NCBI GenBank assembly: GCA_001567085.1
Contig: LMZS01000177.1
Coordinates: 1-64,000 of the forward strand
Direction: 5' to 3'
Length of the DNA: 64,000 nt
Origin: Chloroflexi bacterium OLB15
GTDB lineage: Bacteria > Chloroflexota > Anaerolineae > Aggregatilineales > Phototrophicaceae
This document shows, piece by piece, positions 47,015 through 56,471 of this stretch. The position numbers and the translations under genes are program-made. Within the stretch, counting starts at the first letter, position 1. Every line of letters begins with the position of its first letter. The notes beneath the pieces are model-generated. The model made no database searches, was not told where the DNA came from, and saw only the letters and a list, made by a program, of their open reading frames with translations.

Positions 47015-49780
47015 ATGCTGGATGCTAAATCCGGAAAACAGATGCTCGGCCAATACGAGCTGCGCGAGCTGCTTGGGCAGGGCGGCATGGGGTCAGTTTA
47101 TCGCGCATTTCAGGCAAGCCTCAAGCGCGAAGTCGCCATAAAAGTGCTGCCAGCCCATCTGGTTGCCAGCCCCGGCTATACCGAACGTTTCACCCGCGAA
47201 GCAGAAACTGCCGCCAGTTTAGAACACGCCCACATCGTGCCCGTTTACGATTACGGCACCTCTAAAGAAGCCACATATATCGTTATGCGCCTGCTTAACG
47301 GCGGCACGCTTTCAGAACGCGCACAGCAGCATAAGCTGGCAGGCCATGAAACCATTTCACTGACCGAAATTGCCGACATTCTTAAGCAAATCGCCAGCGC
47401 GCTGGATTACGCCCATAGCCGCGGGGTGATCCACCGGGATATTAAGCCCGGCAATATCATGTTCGACAATCAGGGCAGCGCGTACCTAACCGATTTCGGC
47501 ATCGCGCGGCTGATGGAAGCCAGCACCAAACTGACCAGCACCGGCGCGACACTAGGCACGCCGCTCTATATGTCGCCGGAACAGTGGCGCGGGGACGCAA
47601 TCACCCCGGCATCTGACCAGTACGCTGTAGCGGTGATGATATATCAACTGGTCACAGGGCATACGCCATTTGAGGCAGATACGCCTTATGCCCTGATGAA
47701 CAAGCACATTCACGAGCCGCCCACCCCGCCGCAAGCCTACCGCAGCGACATTCCTGAAGCGGTCACTACCGTATTGAATCGAGCGCTGTCTAAAAACCCC
47801 GCTCAGCGCTTCCCGACAGTGACCTCATTCGCGCAGGCGTTTAGCGCGGCGGTCGCCAGCAATCAGGAAGAATCAACCCAGTTTTTGCTATTCAAGGTCA
47901 CCCATACCCCGCCAAGCATGCCGCTGCCGGTTCAAACGCCAGCCGTTTCCGCAGCGCTTCCGCCCCCTAACAAGCCGTTTTATCGCAGCCCGATGCTGTG
48001 GGTTGCAGGCGTCGCGGTCATTGTGATTGCGGCACTCGCAGCCCTGCTGATTTCGCAGGAACAGCGTGCAGCCGCACTTACCGACTCGCTGACACAAACC
48101 GCGATTGCTTTTGTGCCAACTCAGGGGGCAACCAGCACCCCCACCAACGAACCCGTCACCACAGTCAACACGGAGACGCCTGTAGCAGCGCCAACGCTGA
48201 CGCCAACACAAGTAGAAACAACGGCATTACCGACCGCTGCGCCAACAGAGGCTTTCACTGACACAGCTACCAATGTTCCGCCAACAGCGTCGCCGACGGA
48301 GGCTTTCACTGACACAGCTACCAACGTTCCGCCAACAGCGTCGCCAACAGAGGCTTTTACCGACACAGCTACCAACGTTCCGCCAACAGAAACAGAAACG
48401 CCACCACCCACGCTAACTTTTACGGCTACCCGCGTGCCGCCCAGCCCTACCGATACCCTGCCACCGCCTAGTAATGCGCCCCGCCCGACAAACACGCCGG
48501 TTTCGCCAACGATAAACCCGCTGATAGCGATACAGATCACCTATGAATACATTCAAAGCGCCACAGCCAAGATGTGGACGCCGACGCCAACCAACGATGC
48601 CACCGCTGCTTTCAGCCCCACATTAACCGCCGCATTTGAGGAAGGTTTAACGCAAACGGCGACGCTTTGGACGCATACCCCTGAGCCGGTCACGCCAACC
48701 AACACACCAACCAATACGCCAACCACTTTACCTGCCCCAGTAGCCGCCTTTGAAGCCCATCCAACCAGCGGGACTGTGCCGCTCACCGTGACTTTCACGA
48801 ACCAATCAAGGGGCAATATCGTTAGCTATTACTGGCAGTTTGGCGATAACAGCTCCAGCACAGACGCTAACCCGACCCATACTTACGGGCGGATTGGCAC
48901 TTTCAACGTGCTGTTAATCGTCACTGGCCCCGGCGGAACCAGCGTAGCGCAAACGTCTATTGAAACCAGTGCGCCTACTGCCACGAGCATCCCCGCAGCG
49001 CTAACAACCATCACGCGCAACGACGATTGGACGCCGATTCATCAAACATTTGCCGGCATTGATATGGTGCTGGTACCGGCGGGCTGTTTCAATTTGGGCA
49101 GCAGCGCCATAGAAGTAGATGCGGCGTATGCCCAATGCGAGGCAGATCTTGGCGTGGGCAACTGCCAGCATGTATGGTTCGAGAAAGAAACACCGCAAAC
49201 GCAAATCTGCTTTAATCAACCCTTCTGGATCGCATATTCAGAGACTACCAACGCCCAATATGGCAGCATATCCGCCGCGTTTACAGATACCAGCGCCACT
49301 ATGCCCCGTGACAGCGTAAGCTGGTTCGGCGCGGCTGAATTCTGCGCTGCGCGGGGGATGCGCCTGCCCACCGAAGCCGAATGGGAATATGCCGCGCGCG
49401 GGCCGGACAACCTGATCTACCCCTGGGGTAACACTTTCATCAGCAATAATGCCGCTTATGTAAACAATGTTTCCAGCCCTGAGCATGTCGGCAGCAGGCC
49501 GAGCGGCATCTCGTGGGTTGGCGCGGTAGACATGGCCGGAAACCTGCGCGAATGGACTAGCACCATTTTCACCCCTTATCCGTATACCCCTGGCGACGGG
49601 CGCGAATCGTTGAGCGATACCGTAAGTGATCGAGTCGTTCGCGGCGGCTCGTGGTACGTGATTCCGGTGAGCCTGCGCGCAGCAGACCGCGTGAACGTTC
49701 CGCCGATAACTGTTGACTGGAATATCGGCTTCCGCTGCGTAAGAGATTTTCAATCAAGCGATCTTACGGGGATCGGGTAA
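47015..49780 (+). CDS. Membrane Ser/Thr kinase with extracellular PKD and FGE-sulfatase-like domains
   Basis: A 921-residue multidomain protein. Residues about 8-275 are a Hanks-type kinase: GQGGMGSVYRAF, AIKVLPAHL with the ATP Lys, VIHRDIKPGNIMFD, LTDFGIARL and the activation end GTPLYMSPEQW. One membrane segment (LWVAGVAVIVIAALAALLIS) is at about 328-348. A Thr/Pro-rich stalk to about 570 contains three copies of a 17-residue repeat. Residues about 573-648 are a PKD domain (YWQFGDNSS, THTYGRIGTFNVLL). Residues about 680-921 are an FGE-sulfatase domain (MVLVPAGCFNLGSS, RLPTEAEWEYAARG, GNLREWTS, VVRGGSWY, IGFRCVRD). A sensor or tether role for the outside part is inference; catalysis by it is not shown. 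Confidence 0.93.
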   Translation: MLDAKSGKQMLGQYELRELLGQGGMGSVYRAFQASLKREVAIKVLPAHLVASPGYTERFTREAETAASLEHAHIVPVYDYGTSKEATYIVMRLLNGGTLSERAQQHKLAGHETISLTEIADILKQIASALDYAHSRGVIHRDIKPGNIMFDNQGSAYLTDFGIARLMEASTKLTSTGATLGTPLYMSPEQWRGDAITPASDQYAVAVMIYQLVTGHTPFEADTPYALMNKHIHEPPTPPQAYRSDIPEAVTTVLNRALSKNPAQRFPTVTSFAQAFSAAVASNQEESTQFLLFKVTHTPPSMPLPVQTPAVSAALPPPNKPFYRSPMLWVAGVAVIVIAALAALLISQEQRAAALTDSLTQTAIAFVPTQGATSTPTNEPVTTVNTETPVAAPTLTPTQVETTALPTAAPTEAFTDTATNVPPTASPTEAFTDTATNVPPTASPTEAFTDTATNVPPTETETPPPTLTFTATRVPPSPTDTLPPPSNAPRPTNTPVSPTINPLIAIQITYEYIQSATAKMWTPTPTNDATAAFSPTLTAAFEEGLTQTATLWTHTPEPVTPTNTPTNTPTTLPAPVAAFEAHPTSGTVPLTVTFTNQSRGNIVSYYWQFGDNSSSTDANPTHTYGRIGTFNVLLIVTGPGGTSVAQTSIETSAPTATSIPAALTTITRNDDWTPIHQTFAGIDMVLVPAGCFNLGSSAIEVDAAYAQCEADLGVGNCQHVWFEKETPQTQICFNQPFWIAYSETTNAQYGSISAAFTDTSATMPRDSVSWFGAAEFCAARGMRLPTEAEWEYAARGPDNLIYPWGNTFISNNAAYVNNVSSPEHVGSRPSGISWVGAVDMAGNLREWTSTIFTPYPYTPGDGRESLSDTVSDRVVRGGSWYVIPVSLRAADRVNVPPITVDWNIGFRCVRDFQSSDLTGIG
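48248..48391 (+). repeat. Three tandem 51-base coding repeats in the kinase stalk
   Basis: Units begin at 48248, 48299 and 48350, each encoding EAFTDTATNVPPTASPT or a close variant; the third is cut short. They are nearly identical at base level, which points to recent in-frame expansion. The copy number may vary between strains. Confidence 0.9.
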
Positions 49781-49823
49781 ACAACCGCGTAATCCCATCA
49801 TTACGCTTCACATTTCACGCCGG

Positions 49824-49853
49824 TTGCCAGATATTGCATTCATTCTGTATACT
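49824..49853 (+). promoter_or_regulatory. Promoter of the dnaG-rpoD operon
   Basis: TTGCCA (49824-49829), 18 bases, TATACT (49848-49853), about 28 bases before the dnaG ATG. Confidence 0.65.
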
Positions 49854-49881
49854 TACTGCCTTCAGGCTGGAGAGTTAATTG

Positions 49882-51924
49882 ATGTCTGTTGTAGACGAGA
49901 TCAAAGCAAAACTCGATATCGTCTCGTATATCCAGCGAACGGTACCCCTGAAGCGCGCGGGGCGTATTTATAAAGCCCCTTGCCCCTTCCATAACGAGCG
50001 CACGCCTAGCTTTGTGGTAAATCCAGATACCCAGTCGTGGCGCTGCTTTGGCGCATGTGCTGAAGGTGGCGACATTTTCAAGTTTGCCATGAAGCAGAAT
50101 GGCTGGTCATTCCGTGAAGCGCTAGAGGAACTAGGGCGCATGGCAGGTATCGAAGTGCGCCAGCAAACGCCAGAACAGCGCGCGCATGAGGACGCTAATG
50201 ACCGCCTGCGAGGGATGGTTAAAACTGCCGCTGACTTTTTCCACGAACGCCTTCTTGATGACGCTGACCCCGCCGCTGTGCGGGCGCTAAAATATACGCG
50301 CGAAAAACGTGCGCTGAATGATGACACTATCGCCCGTTTCCAGATCGGCTATGCGCCTGCCAGTTGGGATGCGCTGCTATCTACGCTGACCAATATGGGC
50401 TACAGCGAAAACGATCTGGTGCTGGCCGGGTTGGCGCGGCGTAACGAAGAAGGCCGCGTTTATGATGCCTTCCGCAACCGGCTGATGATCCCGATTCGCG
50501 ACGAGCGCGGGCGCACGGTGGGCTTTGGCGCGCGGGCGCTGGCATCTGAAGACAATCCGAAATATTTGAACTCACCACAATCGCCTATTTTCGATAAAAG
50601 CAAGCTTCTTTTTGCGCTCAATTTCGCCGCCCCAACCATCCGCGAAAGCGAAACGGTGGTGATCGTTGAAGGCTATCTGGACGCGATTCAGGCGCATCAG
50701 GCAGGGTATACCAGCGTGGTTGCCCAGATGGGCACCGCTTTAACTGAACCACAAATCAAACTGGTGGCGCCGCGCTGGGCAAACAAAGTGGTGCTGGCGC
50801 TGGACTCTGACGCGGCAGGGCAAAACGCCACTCGCCGCAGCCTGGAAGTTGCCCGCGAAACCCTACAGGCTGATTATGCTGGCAGGTTGGGCGTTGATTT
50901 CCGCGTTTTGAACGTACCAGGCGCTAAAGACCCCGATGACTTCATCCGTGAAAATGCGTCGGGATGGGCTGAAGTTGTAGAGGCCGCGATCCCCGTCGCT
51001 GATTTCGTGATCGGGATGGAGGCAGATGCGCTGCCAGACAAGCCAAGCATCCAGCAGCGAGAAGCAGCGGTGCGCCGTTTGCTGCCGATTCTTTCCGCGT
51101 CTGAAGACGATCTTTATCGCTCTTCTAACCTGCAAAAGCTGGCGATGCGTTTCAAATTGCAGGAACGTGATCTGCTCATGTGGATGAGCGATCAGCAAAA
51201 GATGCCTGCCCCAAAACCCGCGCCGCGCCCACAGGCCAGCGAGCCGCCGCCCAATTTCCCAGACGACGCGTTCCTGGCTTTGGAACCGCAGCGCGTTGAG
51301 CCTAAAATGCGGGACATTGTTCCTTCTGAGCTTGATATGGAAGCGTACTGCCTGCGCGCGCTGTTCGAGCAGCCAGATGCTTATTACGCCATCAACCGCA
51401 AACTGCGCGAACTGGCATCGGAGCTTCCCAACGGGACGCGTGCCCCGTTGGATGATTTTTCATCTGAAGATTTTTCGCGAACGGCTTACCGCGAATTGAT
51501 GACAAATTTTGAAGAGGCGCTAGCGCAAGATGAGATCGACTTCGTAGAATATCTGCGCCAACATCTGGATGATTCGCTTCTAGGCGAATTGAATGCCATT
51601 ATGTTAGACCAAAATGAGGCGTATGCGCTGCGTGTGGGGCAGCGCCTACCCGGCGACCTTGCAGCAAGCATTAAGACCAATGAGCGCCAGCAGTTGCTCT
51701 TAGACGTAAGCGCTGAGCTAATCGAAATGGCGCTGCGACTGCGCGAACGCCGCCTGGCGCGAGAACGCCAGGAATTGGCGTATCTGGAAATTGAGGGCGA
51801 AACTGCCAGAGTGATGTACGAGTTGGCGGCGGCTTCGCTTCACGCCAAGCACCTTATTGACATGGAGATTAGCAAACAACTTCAGGTATGGCAGTCTGCT
51901 GGCGATCCAAAACGTCAGCATTAG
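49882..51924 (+). CDS. dnaG: DNA primase
   Basis: DnaG makes RNA primers for replication. The frame opens at a TTG (49879), but the ATG at 49882 is the likely start (680 residues). The N-terminal zinc domain reads CPFHNERTPSF then WRCFGACAEGGD, the CHC2 type. The catalytic core has the Toprim elements VIVEGYLDAIQAHQAG and LALDSDAAGQNA. The C-terminal helicase-binding region (about residues 480-680) is long and helical. It is followed by rpoD after 24 bases, the classic macromolecular-synthesis pairing. dnaB lies 3 kb downstream. Confidence 0.97.
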   Translation: MSVVDEIKAKLDIVSYIQRTVPLKRAGRIYKAPCPFHNERTPSFVVNPDTQSWRCFGACAEGGDIFKFAMKQNGWSFREALEELGRMAGIEVRQQTPEQRAHEDANDRLRGMVKTAADFFHERLLDDADPAAVRALKYTREKRALNDDTIARFQIGYAPASWDALLSTLTNMGYSENDLVLAGLARRNEEGRVYDAFRNRLMIPIRDERGRTVGFGARALASEDNPKYLNSPQSPIFDKSKLLFALNFAAPTIRESETVVIVEGYLDAIQAHQAGYTSVVAQMGTALTEPQIKLVAPRWANKVVLALDSDAAGQNATRRSLEVARETLQADYAGRLGVDFRVLNVPGAKDPDDFIRENASGWAEVVEAAIPVADFVIGMEADALPDKPSIQQREAAVRRLLPILSASEDDLYRSSNLQKLAMRFKLQERDLLMWMSDQQKMPAPKPAPRPQASEPPPNFPDDAFLALEPQRVEPKMRDIVPSELDMEAYCLRALFEQPDAYYAINRKLRELASELPNGTRAPLDDFSSEDFSRTAYRELMTNFEEALAQDEIDFVEYLRQHLDDSLLGELNAIMLDQNEAYALRVGQRLPGDLAASIKTNERQQLLLDVSAELIEMALRLRERRLARERQELAYLEIEGETARVMYELAAASLHAKHLIDMEISKQLQVWQSAGDPKRQH

Positions 51925-51948
51925 TAAAGGATATTCCGGAAAACACGA

Positions 51949-53610
51949 ATGCCAAAACGACGGAATAAGACCGAGTTAAACGGAAAACCAGCAGGCTTCT
52001 CGTCACCCGCTGGCGATGATGCCGAAGAATTGGATGGCGGCGATTTCGACTTCGATGATGAGGTTGAAGACGATTTCGGCGAAGAAGACGATGGTCTTTA
52101 TGAGCGCAGAGGCGCTAAAGAAGACGATCTACTCGACATTCAGTTGAACGATGCTGATGATCTCTACGATCTCGATGACGATCACATGTTTGAATCTTCG
52201 CGCGCAGATCGTGAAGTGCTGGCCGATGATCCAGTACGCATGTATCTCAAAGAGATCGGGCAAGTGCCGCTGTTAGATACCAACCGCGAAACGTGGTTAA
52301 GCGCGCAAATCGCAACGGATCGCCTGTTGGAGGAACTAACCGATCAGGAAAGCCGCCCCGACGCGGTCGATACTGATGGTTTGCCGCCGCCCTGGAAGAT
52401 TGCCGAAGCTGCCTACCGCCGCATCATGGAAAGCTGGAAAGAAGCTGTGCGCATGGCGGCAAACTTCGGCGTCACCCCGCCAGACCTGAAAGCTATCATT
52501 GATGAAGTGCAGGCGGTCAACGAAGACTGGAACGTAACCACCCAATCCTATATGCGTGATTATTTGCGCCAGCGCGAATGGGGGCGCGACGAGCCATGGA
52601 ATGAATTGGCGCGGCGGTTGTTTGATGTGTTTCACGGGCTGTGCCTGATCCCCTTTGGCGAGCAAATTAAGCTGCGCCGCTATTTCATTGATCACAACAG
52701 CATCGCCCCTGTTGAGCAGTTTCATGAATGGCTGATGGCCGATTCGCTCGGCCTTGAAGATTTGCCAGAGATGTACGCCAGGATAGACAGGCAGTCATTA
52801 GATGCGGTTGAAGCCCTCACTCGCGCCAATTTAAGGCTGGTCGTTAGCGTTGCGAAACGCTATATGGGGCGCGGAATCAACTTCCTGGACCTGATTCAGG
52901 AAGGCAATATCGGCCTGCTGCGCGCCGTTCAAAAATTTGACCACACACGCGGCTTCAAATTCAGCACGTATGCCACATGGTGGATTCGCCAGGCCATCAG
53001 CCGCGCTATCGCTGATCAGGCGCGCACGATTCGCATCCCCGTGCATATGGTAGAAACCATCAACCGCCTGACTCGTATTCAGCGCCAGCTTACGCAGGAA
53101 TTGGGCGCAGAGCCAACCGCCGAGCAAATAGCGCTGGAAATGGACTTTCTAACGCCTGATGAAACGGAAGCCATCAAGCTGATTCGCCGCGATGGTGCGC
53201 GCATGGATCCCGGCTTACAGCGCAAACTGCGCCGCGCCGCTCAAAAAGTACGCAAGATCATGCGGCTAAGCCAGGAACCGATGAGCCTCGAAACGCCCAT
53301 CGGCCAGGAAGATAACAGCCTGCTAGGCGATTTCATCGAAGATGATAAGGTGCTCGGCCCGGTTGACGCCGCCAGCAAGCAGCTTTTGAAAGAGCAGATC
53401 AAATCCGCGCTAGGCGTTTTGAGCGAGCGCGAACGTGATGTGCTGGTGATGCGCTTTGGCCTGAAGGACGGGCAAGATCACACGCTTGAAGAAGTGGGCA
53501 AAGAGTTTGGCGTCACCCGCGAGCGTATCCGCCAGATCGAAGCCAAAGCCCTGCGTAAACTGCGCCACCCTACCCGCAGCCGCCAGCTACGGGACTATCT
53601 GGAGATGTAG
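51949..53610 (+). CDS. rpoD: Primary RNA polymerase sigma factor
   Basis: This 553-residue protein is a group 1 or 2 sigma-70. It begins with an acidic stretch (about residues 20-85, many Asp/Glu) that could act like region 1.1. Region 1.2 is [17 protein letters not shown], and a non-conserved region follows with a long insertion. Regions 2.1-2.4 read [32 protein letters not shown] and [16 protein letters not shown]. Region 3 starts [14 protein letters not shown]. Region 4.2 is [20 protein letters not shown], ending LRDYLEM. Position after dnaG, size and completeness of all regions make it the likely housekeeping sigma. Confidence 0.96.
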   Translation: MPKRRNKTELNGKPAGFSSPAGDDAEELDGGDFDFDDEVEDDFGEEDDGLYERRGAKEDDLLDIQLNDADDLYDLDDDHMFESSRADREVLADDPVRMYLKEIGQVPLLDTNRETWLSAQIATDRLLEELTDQESRPDAVDTDGLPPPWKIAEAAYRRIMESWKEAVRMAANFGVTPPDLKAIIDEVQAVNEDWNVTTQSYMRDYLRQREWGRDEPWNELARRLFDVFHGLCLIPFGEQIKLRRYFIDHNSIAPVEQFHEWLMADSLGLEDLPEMYARIDRQSLDAVEALTRANLRLVVSVAKRYMGRGINFLDLIQEGNIGLLRAVQKFDHTRGFKFSTYATWWIRQAISRAIADQARTIRIPVHMVETINRLTRIQRQLTQELGAEPTAEQIALEMDFLTPDETEAIKLIRRDGARMDPGLQRKLRRAAQKVRKIMRLSQEPMSLETPIGQEDNSLLGDFIEDDKVLGPVDAASKQLLKEQIKSALGVLSERERDVLVMRFGLKDGQDHTLEEVGKEFGVTRERIRQIEAKALRKLRHPTRSRQLRDYLEM

Positions 53611-53617
53611 GAAAACA

Positions 53618-53658
53618 GCGGGTGAACCATGCTGCCTTACTCATCAGGGTTCACCCGC
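53618..53658. terminator. Hairpin between convergent rpoD and lipoprotein genes
   Basis: GCGGGTGAACC (53618-53628) and GGTTCACCCGC (53648-53658) pair perfectly over 11 bases, loop 19. On the minus strand it is followed by TGTTTTCC. It overlaps the end of the minus-strand lipoprotein gene, so it may work in both directions. Confidence 0.6.
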
Positions 53659-54297
53659 CAACCATGCTTCACGAATGATCAAATCGTCAAACTCCACATC
53701 CACATCGCCACCTTCAGGGACAGCGGCGGCAATGCCAGCAAAACCACGCTGGTAGCGATCATCACGGGTTTCCGCAACGAAGCGCCCGTTTACGTATAAC
53801 GCCAGATAATCATCTATACACACGATCCGGATGCGGTTAATCGCCTGCCCCTGCTGGATCGCGTCTGTTGGCTCCCACTTGATCAGTCCGCGAACCACAT
53901 CGGTTGCGCCACTTCGGATGGTGTAACTGCCATCGCCGCTAATCAGGAAATAGTAGCCATCGCCATTATTGGTCGGCGCGGCGCGGCACATCAGGCCATA
54001 AGCATTATTGGCGTAAGTAGAAAGTTGGCGGGTATCAGCCTGAATCACCACATTCGTATGAGCTTCACTGTTTAACGCCCAGATGAACCCGTGATCCCAC
54101 GCATGGGCGCGGAAAACGCCATCTTCGATACGAAAATCAACATGCTGACCTTCGTTGCTGTATTGTTCCCAATCATAACTGTGGCTGAAATCAACCTCAG
54201 AAAGCACTTCGCCCAGCAGCACTGTTTCTGTAGCTTTGGGCGCACATGAGGCTAGAAGCAAGGCCAGCAATACCAGTAATCCAACATACCAACGCAT
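53644..54297 (-). CDS. Lipoprotein with a laminin-G/concanavalin-like beta domain
   Basis: The 217-residue protein starts MRWYVGLLVLLALLLASC, a lipoprotein signal with LASC lipobox. The rest reads as a beta-sandwich domain: FRIEDGVFRAHAWDHGFIWAL, YGLMCRAAPTNNGDGYYFLIS, NRIRIVCIDDYLALYVNGRFVAETRD and GFAGIAAAVPEGGDVDVEFDDLII. This pattern (dim strands, LYVNG, GxxGI) is that of LamG-like or DUF1080-like carbohydrate-binding folds. Ligand unknown. Confidence 0.75.
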   Translation of the reverse strand: MRWYVGLLVLLALLLASCAPKATETVLLGEVLSEVDFSHSYDWEQYSNEGQHVDFRIEDGVFRAHAWDHGFIWALNSEAHTNVVIQADTRQLSTYANNAYGLMCRAAPTNNGDGYYFLISGDGSYTIRSGATDVVRGLIKWEPTDAIQQGQAINRIRIVCIDDYLALYVNGRFVAETRDDRYQRGFAGIAAAVPEGGDVDVEFDDLIIREAWLAGEP

Positions 54298-54394
54298 ACG
54301 AATATCCCGTAAAATGCTGCCGTAATCATAGTAAGCGCGCCCTTTCTAAGCTATAGGCAGCCCTATCCAACTTCATGAGTGTTATGCGCTCGTA

Positions 54395-54422
54395 TTGCCG
54401 CGTTGCTCATAGCGTGTATAAT
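54395..54422 (+). promoter_or_regulatory. Promoter of the bifunctional-nuclease gene
   Basis: TTGCCG (54395-54400), 16 bases, TATAAT (54417-54422), about 60 bases before the ATG at 54484. It probably also feeds the dnaB-dnaD-dnaC genes downstream. Confidence 0.65.
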
Positions 54423-54483
54423 CGCAAGTAGCGTTGAAATGTAGTTTGCTACAGTTTATCCACTAGTTTTTCAGAAGACACCC

Positions 54484-55002
54484 ATGATAGAAGTTGTTAT
54501 TGACAGTATTCGCATGAGTTTGATGTCGCAGTACCGCGTCGTCATCCTGAAAGACTCAAACAGTGACCGCTATTTGCCAATCTGGATCGGCCCCTGTGAA
54601 GCAGACGCGATCACCATCGAACTGAATGAGATGCCGCCCCAACGCCCCCTCACCCATGATTTGCTCAAGTCAATCATTCGTGAAATGGGTGGCCGAGTCG
54701 TTCACATCTTCATTAGCGACTTGCGCGGCGATGTGTACTACGCCCGCATTGTGGTTGATGTAAACGGCAAAGAGTTGGAAATTGACTCTCGCCCCAGCGA
54801 TGCGCTGGCACTGGCGGTGCGCGTAAAAGCGCCCATTTTCGTCTCAGAATCGGTGATGGAGCACGCCTCTATTGAGCCAGAAGATGACATTGAACGCAGC
54901 GCGCCAGCTTCAACCGAAGAAGTAGCAGATGATCGCCTGAGCGCGTTTAAGGATTTCGTGAACAGCCTCGACCTCGACGATCTGGACGACGAGGAAGAAT
55001 AA
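54484..55002 (+). CDS. Bifunctional nuclease (BFN/DUF151) family protein
   Basis: The 172-residue protein is a BFN/DUF151 member throughout residues 1-130: VVILKDSNSDRYLPIWIGPCEADAI, RPLTHDLLKSII, VHIFISDLRGDVYYARI and IDSRPSDALALAVRVKAPIFV. The family has been linked with DNase/RNase activity in plants, though bacterial roles are uncertain. The C-terminus is an acidic tail ending LDLDDLDDEEE. It sits directly upstream of dnaB, so a replication or nucleic-acid link is plausible by context only. Confidence 0.93.
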   Translation: MIEVVIDSIRMSLMSQYRVVILKDSNSDRYLPIWIGPCEADAITIELNEMPPQRPLTHDLLKSIIREMGGRVVHIFISDLRGDVYYARIVVDVNGKELEIDSRPSDALALAVRVKAPIFVSESVMEHASIEPEDDIERSAPASTEEVADDRLSAFKDFVNSLDLDDLDDEEE

Positions 55003-55109
55003 CCTCCGCGCAACTGCGGCGAACCGCTGCTCTGGCGCGGTTACTCGTCCCTCGACGGCGACTTGCGTAACCTGCGAATCGCCGTTTTGTTTTCTGAAAC
55101 GGGTTATTG

Positions 55110-56471
55110 ATGGACAACGCACCCCAACTGCTGCTGCCCGGTCAAATGCCATTCAGTCAAGAAGCTGAAGAAGCTGTTCTGGGCGCTATCTTCATTAACC
55201 CCGATGTTTTCTTAACCCTCGCTGCCTTTTTAACCGCAGACGATTTCTATATTTTGCGTCACCAGTACATCTGGGAAGCGCTCCAACGCATCAACTTGCG
55301 TAATGAACGTGCCGACTTTGTGACCGTGCGCGAAGAGCTTCACGCCATCGGGCGGCTGAACGATGTAGGCGGCCCCGGCTATTTGCTGCAACTTGCCAAT
55401 AATACGCCGACCTCAGTTCATGCCGAAATCTACGGGCGGTTGGTCGAACGCGCTTCTGTGCGGCGGCGCTTGCTGGCGGCGGCGGATGAAATTCGCGCGG
55501 TGGCATTGCAGGAAGACCAGCCCATCGAGAAGGTGATCAGCGACGCTGAAACCCGCTTATTCAGTGTTACCGAACGCGGTAGCCGCCGCGATCTGACCCC
55601 CATGCGCGATGCTGTAGGCGAATATTTTGAGCGCATCGAATACCTGATGCAGAACCCTGACGCGCCGTTGGGGCTGCCTACTGGCTTCCGCGATCTGGAT
55701 GAGTTATTCGGCGGGTTGCAGCGCTCAGACCTGCTGATCTTCGCAGGCCGTCCGGGTATGGGGAAAACCAGTTTCTTGCTTTCGCTCGCGCTGAACGCGG
55801 CAAAAGTAGGTGCGCGCATTGCCATCTTCACGATGGAAATGGGCACCGATCAGATCGTGCAGCGTTTTATGTCTATGGAAACCGGCATCAATACCCAGAA
55901 ACTGCGCAGCGGTCAGCTTTCGCAGCAGGAATGGGCGAAATTTGTACAGGCGGTCGGGCGCTTAAGCAGCCTGCGAATCTATATTGACGATACGCCCGCC
56001 GTCTCGCCTATTGAGATGCGCACAAAATGCCGCCGCATGATACACGAACACGGGCTTGATCTGGTGATCGTGGATTACATTCAGTTAATGAGCGCGGGCG
56101 GCGGCTACGAAAACAACCGCGTTCAGGAAATCAGCTATATCAGCCGCAGCTTGAAAGAGCTGGCGCGCGAACTGGACGTGCCCATGTTTTCGGCAGCGCA
56201 GCTTTCACGCGCTGTAGAGCAGCGGCAGGATAAGCATCCAGTGCTTAGCGACCTGCGCGAATCCGGCTCGTTGGAGCAGGACGCCGATATTGTCGCCTTC
56301 CTGTACCGCGATTCGGTGTATAACGAAGCCACAGAATTCCCAAACCGCGCAGATGTTATTGTGGCCAAGCATCGCAACGGCCCTACCGGCACCATATCGC
56401 TGCATTTTGAGCGCTCGCTCACTAAATTTACCGACGCCCGCACCCAGTCGGTTGACCTGAGCAGCCTATGA
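55110..56471 (+). CDS. dnaB: Replicative DNA helicase
   Basis: DnaB is the hexameric 5'-3' helicase at the replication fork. The protein is 453 residues from the ATG at 55110 (the frame opens one codon earlier at TTG). The N-terminal domain has FSQEAEEAVLGAIFINPD and the RecA-like domain Walker A GRPGMGKTSFLL near residue 215. Others: FTMEMGTDQIVQRF, LVIVDYIQLMS (Walker B), FSAAQLSRAVEQRQDKHPVLSDLRESGSLEQDAD and AKHRNGPTGTI. No intein is present. Its stop overlaps the dnaD start (ATGA), followed by the loader gene: a complete helicase-loading operon. Confidence 0.98.
   Translation: MDNAPQLLLPGQMPFSQEAEEAVLGAIFINPDVFLTLAAFLTADDFYILRHQYIWEALQRINLRNERADFVTVREELHAIGRLNDVGGPGYLLQLANNTPTSVHAEIYGRLVERASVRRRLLAAADEIRAVALQEDQPIEKVISDAETRLFSVTERGSRRDLTPMRDAVGEYFERIEYLMQNPDAPLGLPTGFRDLDELFGGLQRSDLLIFAGRPGMGKTSFLLSLALNAAKVGARIAIFTMEMGTDQIVQRFMSMETGINTQKLRSGQLSQQEWAKFVQAVGRLSSLRIYIDDTPAVSPIEMRTKCRRMIHEHGLDLVIVDYIQLMSAGGGYENNRVQEISYISRSLKELARELDVPMFSAAQLSRAVEQRQDKHPVLSDLRESGSLEQDADIVAFLYRDSVYNEATEFPNRADVIVAKHRNGPTGTISLHFERSLTKFTDARTQSVDLSSL

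Noticed and set aside
48248-48391. A CRISPR-like or intergenic repeat array.
   Set aside because: The units are tandem, without spacers, in frame and inside the kinase gene, coding for its Thr/Pro stalk.
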